Positions 1-8,293 of a stretch of 64,000 bases of DNA are shown here, one piece after another. A model generated the notes under the pieces. It was not told where the DNA came from. It did no database searches and saw only the letters and a program-made list of their open reading frames with translations. The translations under genes and the position numbers were made by a program. Location of the stretch: the IMG/VR virus record IMGVR_UViG_3300030202_003049, positions 1 to 64,000 of that record, one strand, 5' to 3'. Within the stretch, counting starts at the first letter, position 1. Every line of letters begins with the position of its first letter. This DNA comes from a virus.

Positions 1-877
1 GATCACTAATAGCATTAATAAAAGGTTCTCTATTCTGATCAAATGATTTATCAGATACAATTTCCCATGCTAAAGCAGATTGCTTTTTATTGAAAAAACT
101 CTCTCCCCTTTTAAAGGAGCCTGTCTCGTCGTCGAAGCCGGTGGCTATCTGCTGGACTCCTTTAAAGAATCCGTACACTGCCTCTTTTGGGGTGGTAGAC
201 ATTTCTTCTTCTAATAATTCTATACCACCTTTTTCAATGAATTCTCTTGCAAAATCGCTTAAGGCCTTTCGCTCGGGTGGTGTCAGTTCAGCAATCACAG
301 CCTCAACTTCTTGTTCGCTTGGTGCTTGTGTTGGTGCTATTGCTGTACTAGCGGCTTCCTCAAAATCTAATCCTAATTGTGTAACTATCCCTGGTACACC
401 TTCGTCGCCTTCGTCGGGTATGTCAAAGTTTTCACCCTCTTGTTTGGTAAAATTTTTAAGTGCCGTCGTTGTTCTTTTAAGGTTATCTACCTTTAAATTT
501 TGTGCTGCCTCAAGATATGCTGCTTTCCAATCCTCATAGGATACTTCTTTTTTATTTAATGTTCTTTTTTTATTTGCATTACCCCAGTCGGTAATGTATT
601 GTGCTAAACCTTCCTCGGTTTTTATCTCTTCTAAAAAATTGTTAATGATATTCTCTACTTGATCTTTAACCTCTTGTTGAGTACCTGGTGTTATGTCTTT
701 TAAAAGTTGTCCAAGTTTATTTGATAAAGAACCTTTTGGGTCTTCTTTTAAAACACTAGCGTTAACCTCTTCAGCAATTATTCTATTTAAGACGGAACTG
801 TCAACAGTTTTTGACTCTCTAAGAATCTTCATCATCGGATGATTAAATATCTCTTTTGCTATTTCTCTCTTGTTCAT
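1..877 (-). CDS. Unknown tagged phage protein, 3' end missing
   Basis: An open frame runs from an ATG at 875-877 to the left edge, so the C-terminus is missing. At least 292 residues are visible. The start at 877 has GAGGTG six bases upstream; an in-frame ATG at 883 would leave no spacing. The N-terminus begins MNKREIAKEIFNHP and contains a helical stretch RIIAEEVNASVLKED that resembles the repeated MKFT-type tag of other proteins in this module. The rest is acidic and Gln/Pro/Thr-rich in the middle with no enzyme motif I recognise. It lies last in the virion-type module, so a structural or packaged protein is the best guess. Confidence 0.8.
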   Translation of the reverse strand, partial: MNKREIAKEIFNHPMMKILRESKTVDSSVLNRIIAEEVNASVLKEDPKGSLSNKLGQLLKDITPGTQQEVKDQVENIINNFLEEIKTEEGLAQYITDWGNANKKRTLNKKEVSYEDWKAAYLEAAQNLKVDNLKRTTTALKNFTKQEGENFDIPDEGDEGVPGIVTQLGLDFEEAASTAIAPTQAPSEQEVEAVIAELTPPERKALSDFAREFIEKGGIELLEEEMSTTPKEAVYGFFKGVQQIATGFDDETGSFKRGESFFNKKQSALAWEIVSDKSFDQNREPFINAISD

Positions 878-903
878 TGGCATCACCTCAACCTTAAATA
901 GAC

Positions 904-929
904 AAAAAGCAGGGTTTTCGCCCTGCTTT
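904..929 (-). terminator. Intrinsic terminator after the 939-1184 gene
   Basis: Nine-bp stem (AAAGCAGGG / CCCTGCTTT) with a six-base loop, read on the minus strand into a short U run. It follows directly on the stop of the 939-1184 gene. Confidence 0.8.
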
Positions 930-938
930 GTTTTAAGA

Positions 939-1184
939 TTAATGTTCTGTTTCGGAGTTCATTCCCCGTTGTATTAGATAACTTACAATATCTAAGAACT
1001 CTGGGTTTTGCCCAAGCATAAACCCAGTCTTACAAACTTGTTCCAGTTCTTCAGGTGTTATTCCAGCCTCCGCTGCATCACAACAAGTTAAAATTAAGTT
1101 CTGAATGACCTTCATCAACTTACCGGTCTCATCCTGCTCTGCTCTCACTAACAGTTCTTCGAGTATTGGATCTTCAAGTTTCAT
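939..1184 (-). CDS. Small helical protein, unknown function
   Basis: An 81-residue protein starting MKLEDPILEELLVRAEQDE. The start at 1184 was chosen because TAGGAG sits six bases upstream, inside the stop region of the HNH gene; a longer frame reaching 1244 has no ribosome site. It is acidic and predicted mostly helical, with a CC pair in the middle. No family recognised. It is translationally coupled to the HNH gene and followed by a terminator. Confidence 0.75.
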   Translation of the reverse strand: MKLEDPILEELLVRAEQDETGKLMKVIQNLILTCCDAAEAGITPEELEQVCKTGFMLGQNPEFLDIVSYLIQRGMNSETEH

Positions 1185-1185
1185 T

Positions 1186-1689
1186 TTATCTCCTAATAAA
1201 TTTTTTCCAAGCATCTGGCATCTCAAGATGATGATAAAAATCAAGAATTGAGAACCTTGGCTCTGATGGTTCCTTTAATAACGTCATAGAAGCCTCATAT
1301 GGCGTTTTACAGCCCTTCTTTTGATTACAGCATACACAAGCCGTCACAAGGTTTTCCCAGCCTCCTAGGCCCCCTCTTGACTTCGGAATGACATGATCCA
1401 AAGTTAACTGCGAATGTTTAAATTTGTCACCACAATATTGACAAACGTATTTATCTCTCCAATAAATGTTTCTTCTTGTGGCTGAGGCTCTAACTGTCTT
1501 CTTTCTGATATATGATTTGAGTACTATAACCGATGGAAAGTTATAATCAACACAAGGTCCTTGCTGATGTTCTTCTATCGCTTGCGCACGACCACCATAA
1601 ACCATCGAAAACCCTCTTTCAGCAGTAATGACCTCTAGTGGCTGCCATGCAGCATCCAGTTTTAAGGTCATAAGTTTAGCCAAAATCAA
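1186..1689 (-). CDS. HNH endonuclease
   Basis: A 167-residue HNH nuclease. Two zinc-type CxxC pairs (CQYC and CVCC) bracket the core LTLDHVIPKSRGG...WENLVTAC, where DH is the metal/catalytic pair and the Asn of WENL follows. The N-terminal part (LDAAWQPLEVI..ERGFSMV) is typical of the bacterial and phage stand-alone HNH family with a PSVI..Y/R-rich segment before the zinc core. The start is a TTG at 1689 with AGGAGAGG five bases upstream; an ATG six codons later is possible. In phages such enzymes act as homing-type nucleases or assist packaging; nothing here decides which. The next gene starts within its stop codon region. Confidence 0.9.
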   Translation of the reverse strand: MILAKLMTLKLDAAWQPLEVITAERGFSMVYGGRAQAIEEHQQGPCVDYNFPSVIVLKSYIRKKTVRASATRRNIYWRDKYVCQYCGDKFKHSQLTLDHVIPKSRGGLGGWENLVTACVCCNQKKGCKTPYEASMTLLKEPSEPRFSILDFYHHLEMPDAWKKFIRR

Positions 1690-1705
1690 ACCCTCTCCTA
1701 AGTAA

Positions 1706-2035
1706 CTAGTTCTTTTTAATTAGTTTAGAAGCCGAGCCTTCCGGGGTTAACTTAGAACTAACAATCTCCTTGAGATCAAAGTTATCAATCACCGACTTCA
1801 GTTCTCCACATGCTTTTTTGTAATCAGGTTCCATCTCAAGAGTCGTTTTACCACCATGACCATGGATAGCATGAACTTCTCCAATACTATCATACACAGT
1901 TACACTGGGGTGTTCACTTAGCCATGTCACTGCAACTTTTCCGTTGTCAAAGACAAATCCTTGGGCGACACGTCCCGTTCCTGAGATTCCACTCTCATCT
2001 TCTTCTCTCTTTAAATAAAATATTTTCATAACCAT
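1706..2035 (-). CDS. Small conserved phage-type protein
   Basis: A 109-residue protein with a compact region GFVFDNGKVAVTWLSEHPS..VYDSIGEVHAIHGHGG, recalled from many phage and bacterial small proteins that begin KRxxDxSGxSGTG. Function unknown. Start codons at 2035 and 2029 both overlap the stop of the upstream gene (GTTATGA), indicating coupling. Confidence 0.8.
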   Translation of the reverse strand: MVMKIFYLKREEDESGISGTGRVAQGFVFDNGKVAVTWLSEHPSVTVYDSIGEVHAIHGHGGKTTLEMEPDYKKACGELKSVIDNFDLKEIVSSKLTPEGSASKLIKKN

Positions 2036-2442
2036 TCATCTTCCGATGATTCTTCTTCCCTATGTAGCGGTTGGTTTTTAACTTCTGAGGGGGAAGAAAT
2101 CATCGATTGGGCCTCCCTTCCCCTAAAACTATTGATAAAATTCTCATGTTCCCGTGCGACAAATCTCAAAATGTCAGTTATCACCTCAAAAAGGTCCTCG
2201 TTGTGAGGAATGATGTTTAAACTAGAATGTTCAATTGACACTTCAGCCATGGGAATTCCTTGTCTTGTTTCAATCATACAACTGTTGTTATCAAGAGTTG
2301 CACAATAATAAATAGTATTATCAGAATACCAATCCACAAACAGTTCAAAATAGGCTTCTTCCTCTTCTGGTGATTCTAGTTCTAGATTAATACCATTTGT
2401 CAATATATCCTTAATTCCTTTTAAGATAAAATCTCTTGACAT
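2026..2442 (-). CDS. Acidic protein, unknown function
   Basis: A 138-residue, strongly acidic protein (SPEEEEAYFELFVDWY near the N-terminus, SEDEWL at the end). AGGAGAG precedes the ATG. The tryptophan- and tyrosine-rich first half (DWYSDNTIYYCATLD) suggests a folded domain and the last 30 residues look disordered. No family recognised. It is the first gene after the tRNA. Confidence 0.75.
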   Translation of the reverse strand: MSRDFILKGIKDILTNGINLELESPEEEEAYFELFVDWYSDNTIYYCATLDNNSCMIETRQGIPMAEVSIEHSSLNIIPHNEDLFEVITDILRFVAREHENFINSFRGREAQSMISSPSEVKNQPLHREEESSEDEWL

Positions 2443-2460
2443 TCTCTCTCCTTTAAAAAA

Positions 2461-2534
2461 TACACCTGACAGGATTCGAACCTGTAACCTACGGCTTAGA
2501 AGGCCGTTGCACTATCCAGTTGTGCTACAGGTGC
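2461..2534 (-). tRNA. tRNA-Arg (anticodon UCU)
   Basis: A complete 74-nt cloverleaf on the minus strand: acceptor GCACCTG pairs with CAGGTGT (G-U first pair), T-arm contains GGTTCGAATCC, and the anticodon loop CTTCTAA gives UCU, reading AGA codons. CCA is not encoded. Its first base is also part of the stop codon of the phosphomannomutase gene, so the two are probably co-transcribed and processed. AGA is a common Arg codon in the AT-rich phage genes, the usual reason for phages to carry this tRNA. Confidence 0.95.
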
Positions 2535-3334
2535 TAATCAGAATTTTTTTCATGTAATTCCTTAATAATTTCATAAATAATATCTTTTGTTGCCGCAGGA
2601 CCCGTGGTTTTAAATGATTGACTTTTACAAGCATCATATATCTCCCTGTCATTACCAGCACCTTCGCACTTATCACCAACAAACCAATAATTCCAATTAG
2701 GGAAGTGCTTAAAAGCAAAAGTCTTGTCCCAACCAACAGGAAAAATATCAAAAGATGTTTGTCCACCAATTTTAATACAGATTTTTTCAGACAAGCCATA
2801 TTTTTTCAAATGTAACTTTAATCTTTCTATATACCTCAGTCTAAAAAACTCTCTCTTGTCATATTCAATGAATCTTTTCCTATCTTCTTCATTAGAACAT
2901 CTTCCAATTGGGCACCAATTGATTGTAGAACCCCTAAAATCTATAAAGTTGCCTTTTAACTGTAGTAGTCCAAGATTAGATATTTCATTCTGCATTTTTA
3001 TAAGAACTTTCATCAATTCCTGGAATGAATTAGAGCCTAAAAAATGTTCCATCGAAATATTATAATTTAGAGTATGATTCTTTTCGTGAAAAACAGGAGG
3101 CTTGAACCACTTGGTGCCATTGCACGGCAAAAGATGAATGTGGTAAGAGGCTGCTGAATTTTTAAGAAACTTGCCCATTTGTTGAATTATATAATTATAA
3201 TCTGACCCTGTAACAATCCCCACTTCACACCATTGAGTTAAGTCTCGTAGTGGAGCATCTAAATCCCAATGGAATTTCCTACGAGGTGGCGTTAATGTTC
3301 CATCCATGTCAAAAAATACTATATCTTTTTTCAA
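2534..3334 (-). CDS. Eukaryote-type phosphomannomutase (HAD family)
   Basis: A 266-residue HAD-fold protein matching the Sec53/PMM2 type of phosphomannomutase rather than the bacterial ManB type. Seen motifs: DMDGTLTPPR at the N-terminus (nucleophile and acid Asp), VTGSDYNYI, NGTKWF, then INWCPIGR..EEDRKRFIEYDK, GGQTSFDIFPVGWDKT and FVGDKCEGAGNDREIY. All are in the expected order and the length (about 250) fits. It interconverts mannose-6- and mannose-1-phosphate in that family. The start is taken as the TTG at 3334, six bases after GGAG; upstream TTG/GTG codons overlap the promoter -10. It is the first gene behind a consensus promoter. Confidence 0.85.
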   Translation of the reverse strand: MKKDIVFFDMDGTLTPPRRKFHWDLDAPLRDLTQWCEVGIVTGSDYNYIIQQMGKFLKNSAASYHIHLLPCNGTKWFKPPVFHEKNHTLNYNISMEHFLGSNSFQELMKVLIKMQNEISNLGLLQLKGNFIDFRGSTINWCPIGRCSNEEDRKRFIEYDKREFFRLRYIERLKLHLKKYGLSEKICIKIGGQTSFDIFPVGWDKTFAFKHFPNWNYWFVGDKCEGAGNDREIYDACKSQSFKTTGPAATKDIIYEIIKELHEKNSD

Positions 3335-3354
3335 AATTTTCTCCACTAAAAACA

Positions 3355-3383
3355 ATTATAACATGTTGCTACTTAATTGTCAA
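3355..3383 (-). promoter_or_regulatory. Sigma-70-type promoter
   Basis: TTGACA at 3378-3383, 17 bp, TATAAT at 3355-3360 with a TGT extension. Perfect consensus. Serves the phosphomannomutase, the tRNA and probably the genes to the left. Confidence 0.85.
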
Positions 3384-3542
3384 GTTTTTTTCTAATTTTT
3401 GTTTAGCAAGCCTCACCTCTTCCAAGGCAGTCTTGATATTCCTATCATAATCATCAGCCATGGTACTCCACAACTTGGCACGCATAAGTTTTTTTTCAAT
3501 TGTGTCGAGAATCAACCACAATTTGTCATAAGTTTGGCTCAT
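3369..3542 (-). CDS. Small coiled-coil protein
   Basis: A 57-residue helical protein (MSQTYDKLWLILDTIEKK... ending KLEKNLTIK) with charged heptad-like spacing. The ATG at 3542 has GGAGAAAG upstream and overlaps the end of the preceding gene by 17 bases. Its stop codon lies inside the promoter spacer of the next transcription unit, a packing style repeated in the early region. Function unknown. Confidence 0.7.
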   Translation of the reverse strand: MSQTYDKLWLILDTIEKKLMRAKLWSTMADDYDRNIKTALEEVRLAKQKLEKNLTIK

Positions 3543-3768
3543 TTACTTTCTCCAAATAAATTTCATTTATTTCACTAATTGCACCATCGTTCCACAATAC
3601 CTTAATGACGTTTCTAGTTCCAATGTGAGAACGATAATAGTTAAATTTTATTTCTGAGATGATTCCTATACATCTTTTGTTTTTCAGTTCTTTTTGTATT
3701 GGACCAAGTTTTATAATAGTCTTTGAATTAGTAATTCTAACCAAGTCTCCAACTTCAAACTTTTCCAT
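3526..3768 (-). CDS. GDLV-family SH3-like protein
   Basis: An 80-residue outlying member of the GDLV family that forms the array at 24-34 kb: MEKFEVGDLVRI at the start, CIGIISEI in the middle, then IKVLWNDGAISE and IYLEKV. The pattern of short beta strands suggests an SH3/KOW-like barrel. ATG at 3768 overlaps the upstream stop (TTAATG) and has GGAAG before it; a codon four residues upstream lacks a ribosome site. Function unknown. Confidence 0.8.
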   Translation of the reverse strand: MEKFEVGDLVRITNSKTIIKLGPIQKELKNKRCIGIISEIKFNYYRSHIGTRNVIKVLWNDGAISEINEIYLEKVNEPNL

Positions 3769-4037
3769 TAATACTTCCAAACTTTTATAACAAGATCACC
3801 ATCTCCGCATATTAATCGATGATAAGTCATTTTTGGAATCCAATAACTTTCTCCAATAATCAGAGTTTTTGGCAACTCATTGTCAAGTTGTAATTTCCAA
3901 TTCCTACCTTCAACCAACTCAACCTTTCTGTCTTCTTTGTCTAGATGCCAGATAAGTTCATCTTGAGAAGTTTCTTTTTTAAACTCTCTCAAAAAAAGTT
4001 TTTTTCCAATTCGCATTTCGCTGAATGGGAAATCCAT
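3768..4037 (-). CDS. Cupin-like small phage protein
   Basis: An 89-residue protein with ELIWHLDKEDRKVELVEG, WKLQLDNELP, and IPKMTYHRLICGDGDLVIKV. This order of strands, with IPK..YHR..kG..dL, is recalled from marine phages, where it is taken to be a small cupin-like beta barrel. His and Trp residues are conserved in my memory of the family; no activity is known to me. Start overlaps the stop of the upstream tagged protein. Confidence 0.75.
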   Translation of the reverse strand: MDFPFSEMRIGKKLFLREFKKETSQDELIWHLDKEDRKVELVEGRNWKLQLDNELPKTLIIGESYWIPKMTYHRLICGDGDLVIKVWKY

Positions 4038-4636
4038 TACCAGAACCTACCAGGTACATTCTTGCCAAAATCTTTGTGTGCTCTACAAGCCCAATATCCA
4101 GCCTTGGTTCTATCTTTCTTTTTCTCGCACTGATGACGGGAAGCAAATGATTTGCGTGCTTCTGGGTTGTTCCAGTTTCCTTTAAGGCCACCTTTAGAGT
4201 CCCCATAGGTGATCGTCTTGACGTTTCCGGTCTTTGGATCACGAACATACACTTTGTATTTCTTGCCACCACCAGAATTCTTCATGGGTTTACCAATGGG
4301 CTTCTTCTCTTTGTCTTCTTCGATTTCTGACTTTGATTCCTCGATATACATTGGGAAATCCAAAGGAACCTCTTCTCCCTCAAACATTACCCACTCACCA
4401 AGTTCTGTGTTTTCAAGCATATCTCGTTCTTCATCGTTGACAACTTCGTAAAGACCCATCTTGTAGAACTTACGGCCTTGACTAATTGTGTTAAAATAAC
4501 AAGAAGAACCAACACGAAAAATGTTTTCATGCAAAGGGGTCTTAGTCTTTACGTGTTCCAGCAATCCAGGCTTAAACAAAACCTCTTGGGTTTCTTCGAG
4601 AATAATTCTTTCTATTTGTTCGTTTGTAAATTTCAT
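4037..4636 (-). CDS. Tagged virion-type protein with RHxC...CR domain
   Basis: A 199-residue protein. Residues 1-20 are the shared tag (MKFTNEQIERIILEETQEVL). The C-terminal 75 residues are a basic domain YKVYVRDPKTGNVK..YGD..., RHQCEKKKDRTKAGYWACR and GRFW, recalled from T4-like marine phages as a small putative virion domain with Cys/His that could bind zinc. The acidic middle (residues 85-115) is probably disordered. ATG overlaps the stop of the next gene upstream (ATGA). Likely packaged or structural; role unknown. Confidence 0.85.
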   Translation of the reverse strand: MKFTNEQIERIILEETQEVLFKPGLLEHVKTKTPLHENIFRVGSSCYFNTISQGRKFYKMGLYEVVNDEERDMLENTELGEWVMFEGEEVPLDFPMYIEESKSEIEEDKEKKPIGKPMKNSGGGKKYKVYVRDPKTGNVKTITYGDSKGGLKGNWNNPEARKSFASRHQCEKKKDRTKAGYWACRAHKDFGKNVPGRFW

Positions 4637-5376
4637 CCTTTTTTACCTCTTTTAGCCTTCTTGCCCCATGACTTTCCTTTGCCTCGTTCTTTACAAGCAC
4701 CAGGGGTTGGTCTGCATGCTGGATACTTCTTACGCTTTTCACCAGAACCACGACCGCATGATTTGTAGCCACCCTTGCCGTCAGGAGCATTACAATCAAC
4801 CCAACCTTTCTTCTTGCCCTTGGCTCCTTTACGACCGAACCAATCTCTTAATGAAGATTCTTTGCTTGATTCTGTTCCGGCCTTCTTACGCTTTTTTCTT
4901 TTTTTTTTCTTTTCATCAAGGACTGCATCTAATTCTTCCTCGATAATTTTGTTCAACTGTTCTTTAGTGATCTTAATTTCATCACCATCACCACGGACAT
5001 AATCTCCATGATCATGCTCGCCAACATCTTCCATACTGTCTAGAATTTTCTGAATCTCTTCATCTTTGGCTTTTGTAAAAACCTTCTTGAGAGCCTTCAT
5101 TCCAAGAGCACCACCTTCTTTCTTAAAGACTGCCTTAACTGCATCGGCAGTTAATTCTTTTTCTTCACTGAGGGATTCATTTTTCTTTTTAGATTTGTTA
5201 CCCCAGTTCTTGGCACCGACTTTTCTACATTTAACAAGCGCACCTGAAGCGTATGCTGAAGGCCAAACCTTATACCTTCGCTTAACTTTATGATAGCAGG
5301 CATCACGTTTTACTTTGGCTTTAGCCTTTTTCTTTTTCTTACGTTTCTTTTTTTCTTCCAAATTATCTTCGAGCAT
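4633..5376 (-). CDS. Very basic Cys-rich tagged virion-type protein
   Basis: A 247-residue protein made of modules. Residues 9-20 are nearly pure Lys/Arg. Then comes a domain CYHKVKRRYKVWPSAYASG..VKCRKVGAKNWG. A tag copy follows (IKITKEQLNKIIEEELDAVL), then a second Lys tract. Last is a Cys-rich domain GWVDCNAPDGKGGYKSCGRG...YPACRPTPGAC. Both Cys domains are recalled from marine phage genomes as small uncharacterised phage domains; they may bind zinc or nucleic acid. The charge suggests contact with packaged DNA. Ribosome site AAGGGGTG precedes ATG 5376 in a very AT-rich leader. Confidence 0.85.
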   Translation of the reverse strand: MLEDNLEEKKKRKKKKKAKAKVKRDACYHKVKRRYKVWPSAYASGALVKCRKVGAKNWGNKSKKKNESLSEEKELTADAVKAVFKKEGGALGMKALKKVFTKAKDEEIQKILDSMEDVGEHDHGDYVRGDGDEIKITKEQLNKIIEEELDAVLDEKKKKRKKRKKAGTESSKESSLRDWFGRKGAKGKKKGWVDCNAPDGKGGYKSCGRGSGEKRKKYPACRPTPGACKERGKGKSWGKKAKRGKKG

Positions 5377-5420
5377 TGAAAAGCACCCCTTATATATATT
5401 ATATATTATATTAATAAATA

Positions 5421-5744
5421 TTAATTAAAATAACTTTCAGTCTTATGCTTCTTTAAAAACTTATATAAATCACTTCTATCTATTCCTAATAATCTAGCCA
5501 TATCTTTTTTAGTTTCACATGCAGTATAAGAATATTTTAATAAAGCATCTCTACATATCTCAGGCATTGCTTTCCATAAAGGAAAATTATATAACTTACC
5601 TCCAAGTAATCTAGATGATTGTTCTAACTTAATTGCTATCAGTTCTTCTAAAGAAATAGAGGAGAGAACATTAAGAAAGTTTTCATTCAATCTTTGTTCC
5701 CTCCTCAGTTTATTAATAATGGAGTGGTTCTTTTTATTTGACAT
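5421..5744 (-). CDS. Fis-type helix-turn-helix regulator
   Basis: A 107-residue protein whose C-terminal 35 residues form a Fis-like HTH: ALLKYSYTACETKKDMARLLGI..SDLYKFLKKH. The N-terminal 65 residues are helical and basic. Small HTH proteins of this kind occur in marine phages and are thought to be transcription factors. It sits between virion-type operons, so a late-gene activator is possible but not shown. GTTGAGGTAC precedes ATG 5744. Confidence 0.8.
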   Translation of the reverse strand: MSNKKNHSIINKLRREQRLNENFLNVLSSISLEELIAIKLEQSSRLLGGKLYNFPLWKAMPEICRDALLKYSYTACETKKDMARLLGIDRSDLYKFLKKHKTESYFN

Positions 5745-5764
5745 CAGTACCTCAACGTGTTACA

Positions 5765-6634
5765 TTAAATTGAAGTCTTTGCTTGTTCGTATTCTGGGGT
5801 AGTTGGTTCTGATAGTTCAGTTGCCAGTTCTCCTTCGAACTTATCAAAATACAACTTCATGTTTGTGATGAGGTAATCAACAAAAATCTTTTTGTCTTGA
5901 GGATCTGTTAATAAATCATAAGCATCAAGTATGTACTGACTAACTTTCTTGTGAGTAGTATAAGCCATGTTTTTACCAGTTTCATCCATTTCTTCCAAAC
6001 CAGAGCCAAAATCATCTTTTTCTTGTTCGGCAGGAGATTTTTCTTTCTCCCCTTCAATGTCCAAATCTTTTGTAGGATCAGGATCAACATCAATGTCGAT
6101 ATCCTCTTCCAATTCGATGTCGTCTAAGTTAAGATCATCAATGTCAGCCAACATTTCATCTGATGGACTGGTTGCTTCTTCGCTACCACCAGCAAGACCT
6201 GTAGGTTCGGCCATTAATGCACCAGAGTCTTGTAGGTACATGTCATTGACAAGTGCCGGCATGAGTGATTGTTTAACAGCATGGAGCATGTGTGCCCTGA
6301 ACGAGTCACGTTGTGCTTTTGATGTCGTGAGGCGTTTGTAATCTGTGCGAAGAGTGGTAATCATTTTTTTCAATACATCTTCGAGAACATTAATACCGGT
6401 AGATCGATGAGGATGCATATCAGAGAGGTCACCTTCCTTGAGAAGTGTTTGACGAATAATTTTTCTTAAACGTTCTTCTTGGACTAGTATTTCATCTTTT
6501 TGAGCCATTCTTCTAGAGATTTTTTCTCTAATAATTTTTCTTAATCGCTGCTCTTGGATAATTTCATCTCTCATTGATTCTTCCTTTAGTGTATTAAACA
6601 ATTGCTTAAATGAAGTAACTTCAACTATGCTCAT
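5765..6634 (-). CDS. Tagged virion-type protein
   Basis: A 289-residue protein. Two copies of the helical tag lie near the start (QRLRKIIREKISRRM and ERLRKIIRQTLLKEG). A helical domain with TTLRTDYKRLTTSKAQRDSF follows, then a long Asp/Glu-rich linker (residues 150-210) and a C-terminal helical domain. Frame overlap ATGA couples it to the metallopeptidase gene upstream. The tag and position suggest a capsid-associated protein; the acid tract is scaffold-like. Function unknown. Confidence 0.8.
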   Translation of the reverse strand: MSIVEVTSFKQLFNTLKEESMRDEIIQEQRLRKIIREKISRRMAQKDEILVQEERLRKIIRQTLLKEGDLSDMHPHRSTGINVLEDVLKKMITTLRTDYKRLTTSKAQRDSFRAHMLHAVKQSLMPALVNDMYLQDSGALMAEPTGLAGGSEEATSPSDEMLADIDDLNLDDIELEEDIDIDVDPDPTKDLDIEGEKEKSPAEQEKDDFGSGLEEMDETGKNMAYTTHKKVSQYILDAYDLLTDPQDKKIFVDYLITNMKLYFDKFEGELATELSEPTTPEYEQAKTSI

Positions 6635-8025
6635 TTGAGTAACCTTTTGATAAGTTTTTTATTTTCTTTAAGAATACTGTTGATTGACTCTTTAAGATCT
6701 TCCCTTGATATAGCACCACTAACAGCACCGCCACTAGAGGTTTCTTCAAGGCCTCTCGACAAACGGTCTGATGCTCGACTAAATGCAGCATTCATATATT
6801 TTTTAGATAATGTTTCATCGTCTTTAAAGGCAATAAAACCTTCATCTTCCCTTAGTCTGTTCACTATGTCAATAATTTTCTTAACAAACGGTTTTTGTCG
6901 CTCAGGTGCGCCTCTATTTGCTTTGAATCTCTTCTGCGCTGCTTCAAGGGCCTCTTCGGGTTCACTATTTCCCTGATCGGCTAAGTACCTAACATAGCCC
7001 ATAATAGGTGAACTTTTATACTGATGCCCACCTGGTCCCGGGAAGCCAATCTTTTTCAAGTCAGTAGTCCCCCAATAATCTTTATTAAAATCTTGTTCAA
7101 GTGCGCCTTTAAATCCCTGAGCAATATTGGAAACATCTCTCTTGATCGTTCCTCCAATACCTCTGAGTGTGTCCATAATGCCTTCTTCAATCTCTTCTTT
7201 CTTTGGACACTTGCATTCCTCACCTTTACCTTCACATTCAGGACACTTTATGCCCATCTTTTCCAAGTCAGCATCAGTTGGTGTATCACGTCCACTCGAG
7301 GTGAGACTTTGGGTGTATAGATCTTCTATTTTTTCGGCAGTTCTTTCTTTCTCTCCGTATTTTAAATTTACATATTTCTTCATAAAATCGGGATCTACAC
7401 TATAGGTTACATTGGCTTCCTCGAGTTCTTCACCTCCAGAGGCACTAATAACATCAGCGCGTGTCACTTTGTCCTTTGGCGGCTCTAGTGCTGCAAGTTC
7501 ATCCTGTGACAACTTCTTTTCATTAAGGATGTTTGTCTTGATTCCCCACTTCTCCATAAGGTTTTCAAATAATTCTTTGTTTTTCCATTCTCTAAGTGAC
7601 ATTTGATTCTCCTGTGTCTTTAAAGTATCCTCGTATTCACGAAGATAGTGATTACCTTCAAGCATTGCTTCTTGCTCTAATTCTTTTAAGGCTTCATTGT
7701 GTAAATAGTATCCTTCTCCATGATAGCCTCCAACGTCCAATCTGCCCTCTAAATTCTGTTGATGATGAATTAATTCATGGGCAATTGAACGAAGCATGTC
7801 TTTTGGATGTCTACCATCAGTGTAAACATGTATCTCAAACGTCTGAGGATCGTAATACGCTGTCTTTCCAAGAGTATTGGGGGCATTACTAGGGTCGGAG
7901 TCTAAGAAGAGCGTAGGAGGCCTAGAGAAGCCAATCTGATCATCGAAATGTTTGTACATTCCTTGAATATGCTGTTCAAGATCTCCGAGATCCATACCAG
8001 AATTGTTTATAACCTTACAATGCAT
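6631..8025 (-). CDS. Zinc metallopeptidase-like virion protein
   Basis: A 464-residue protein. Residues 1-140 form a metallopeptidase-like domain with HELIHHQQ (residues 83-89, HExxH) and downstream Glu residues (NEALKELEQEAMLEG) that could give the third zinc ligand. A four-Cys cluster CPECEGKGEECKC is near residue 250. The C-terminal half is helical with a PGPGGHQYKS segment, and the last 25 residues (ESINSILKENKKLIKRLLK) resemble the shared helical tag. Similar HExxH proteins are recalled from marine phages as virion-associated. Substrate unknown; it might process phage or host proteins. Confidence 0.8.
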   Translation of the reverse strand: MHCKVINNSGMDLGDLEQHIQGMYKHFDDQIGFSRPPTLFLDSDPSNAPNTLGKTAYYDPQTFEIHVYTDGRHPKDMLRSIAHELIHHQQNLEGRLDVGGYHGEGYYLHNEALKELEQEAMLEGNHYLREYEDTLKTQENQMSLREWKNKELFENLMEKWGIKTNILNEKKLSQDELAALEPPKDKVTRADVISASGGEELEEANVTYSVDPDFMKKYVNLKYGEKERTAEKIEDLYTQSLTSSGRDTPTDADLEKMGIKCPECEGKGEECKCPKKEEIEEGIMDTLRGIGGTIKRDVSNIAQGFKGALEQDFNKDYWGTTDLKKIGFPGPGGHQYKSSPIMGYVRYLADQGNSEPEEALEAAQKRFKANRGAPERQKPFVKKIIDIVNRLREDEGFIAFKDDETLSKKYMNAAFSRASDRLSRGLEETSSGGAVSGAISREDLKESINSILKENKKLIKRLLK

Positions 8026-8032
8026 ACACTAA

Positions 8033-8293
8033 TTAGTCCTTTGAATCCATTTTACGTAACATATGAATTAAGACATTTGTCGATATGTTTTGTCCAAACG
8101 GTACTATTTTTGCCATCACAACATACCGGGACCCTTCAGGTATACTAATGATATCTGTTATAGTGCCATAATTGATCACATTTTCGTAACCATTAGGTCC
8201 ATAAACAAATTCAGTCCAATAAACTAAGTCACCTATGTCAAATTTTGACACAAATGACTCTCCAAATGAGTTATTTTTAACTGAATTGATCAT
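8033..8293 (-). CDS. GDLV-family SH3-like protein
   Basis: An 86-residue family member with a longer N-terminus: KFDIGDLVYWTEFV, YGTITDII, RYVVMAKIVPFG and VLIHMLRKM. The strand pattern matches the array proteins but divergence is high and it stands alone in the virion-type module. Ribosome site is weak. Confidence 0.7.
   Translation of the reverse strand: MINSVKNNSFGESFVSKFDIGDLVYWTEFVYGPNGYENVINYGTITDIISIPEGSRYVVMAKIVPFGQNISTNVLIHMLRKMDSKD

Noticed and set aside
90-539. Long plus-strand frame
   Set aside because: No ribosome site and fully opposite to a minus frame that continues the operon style and reaches a proper start at 877.
5390-5420. TATATATATTATATATTAT tract as a promoter
   Set aside because: AT-rich leader with no recognisable -35; could be a phage late promoter but cannot be supported.
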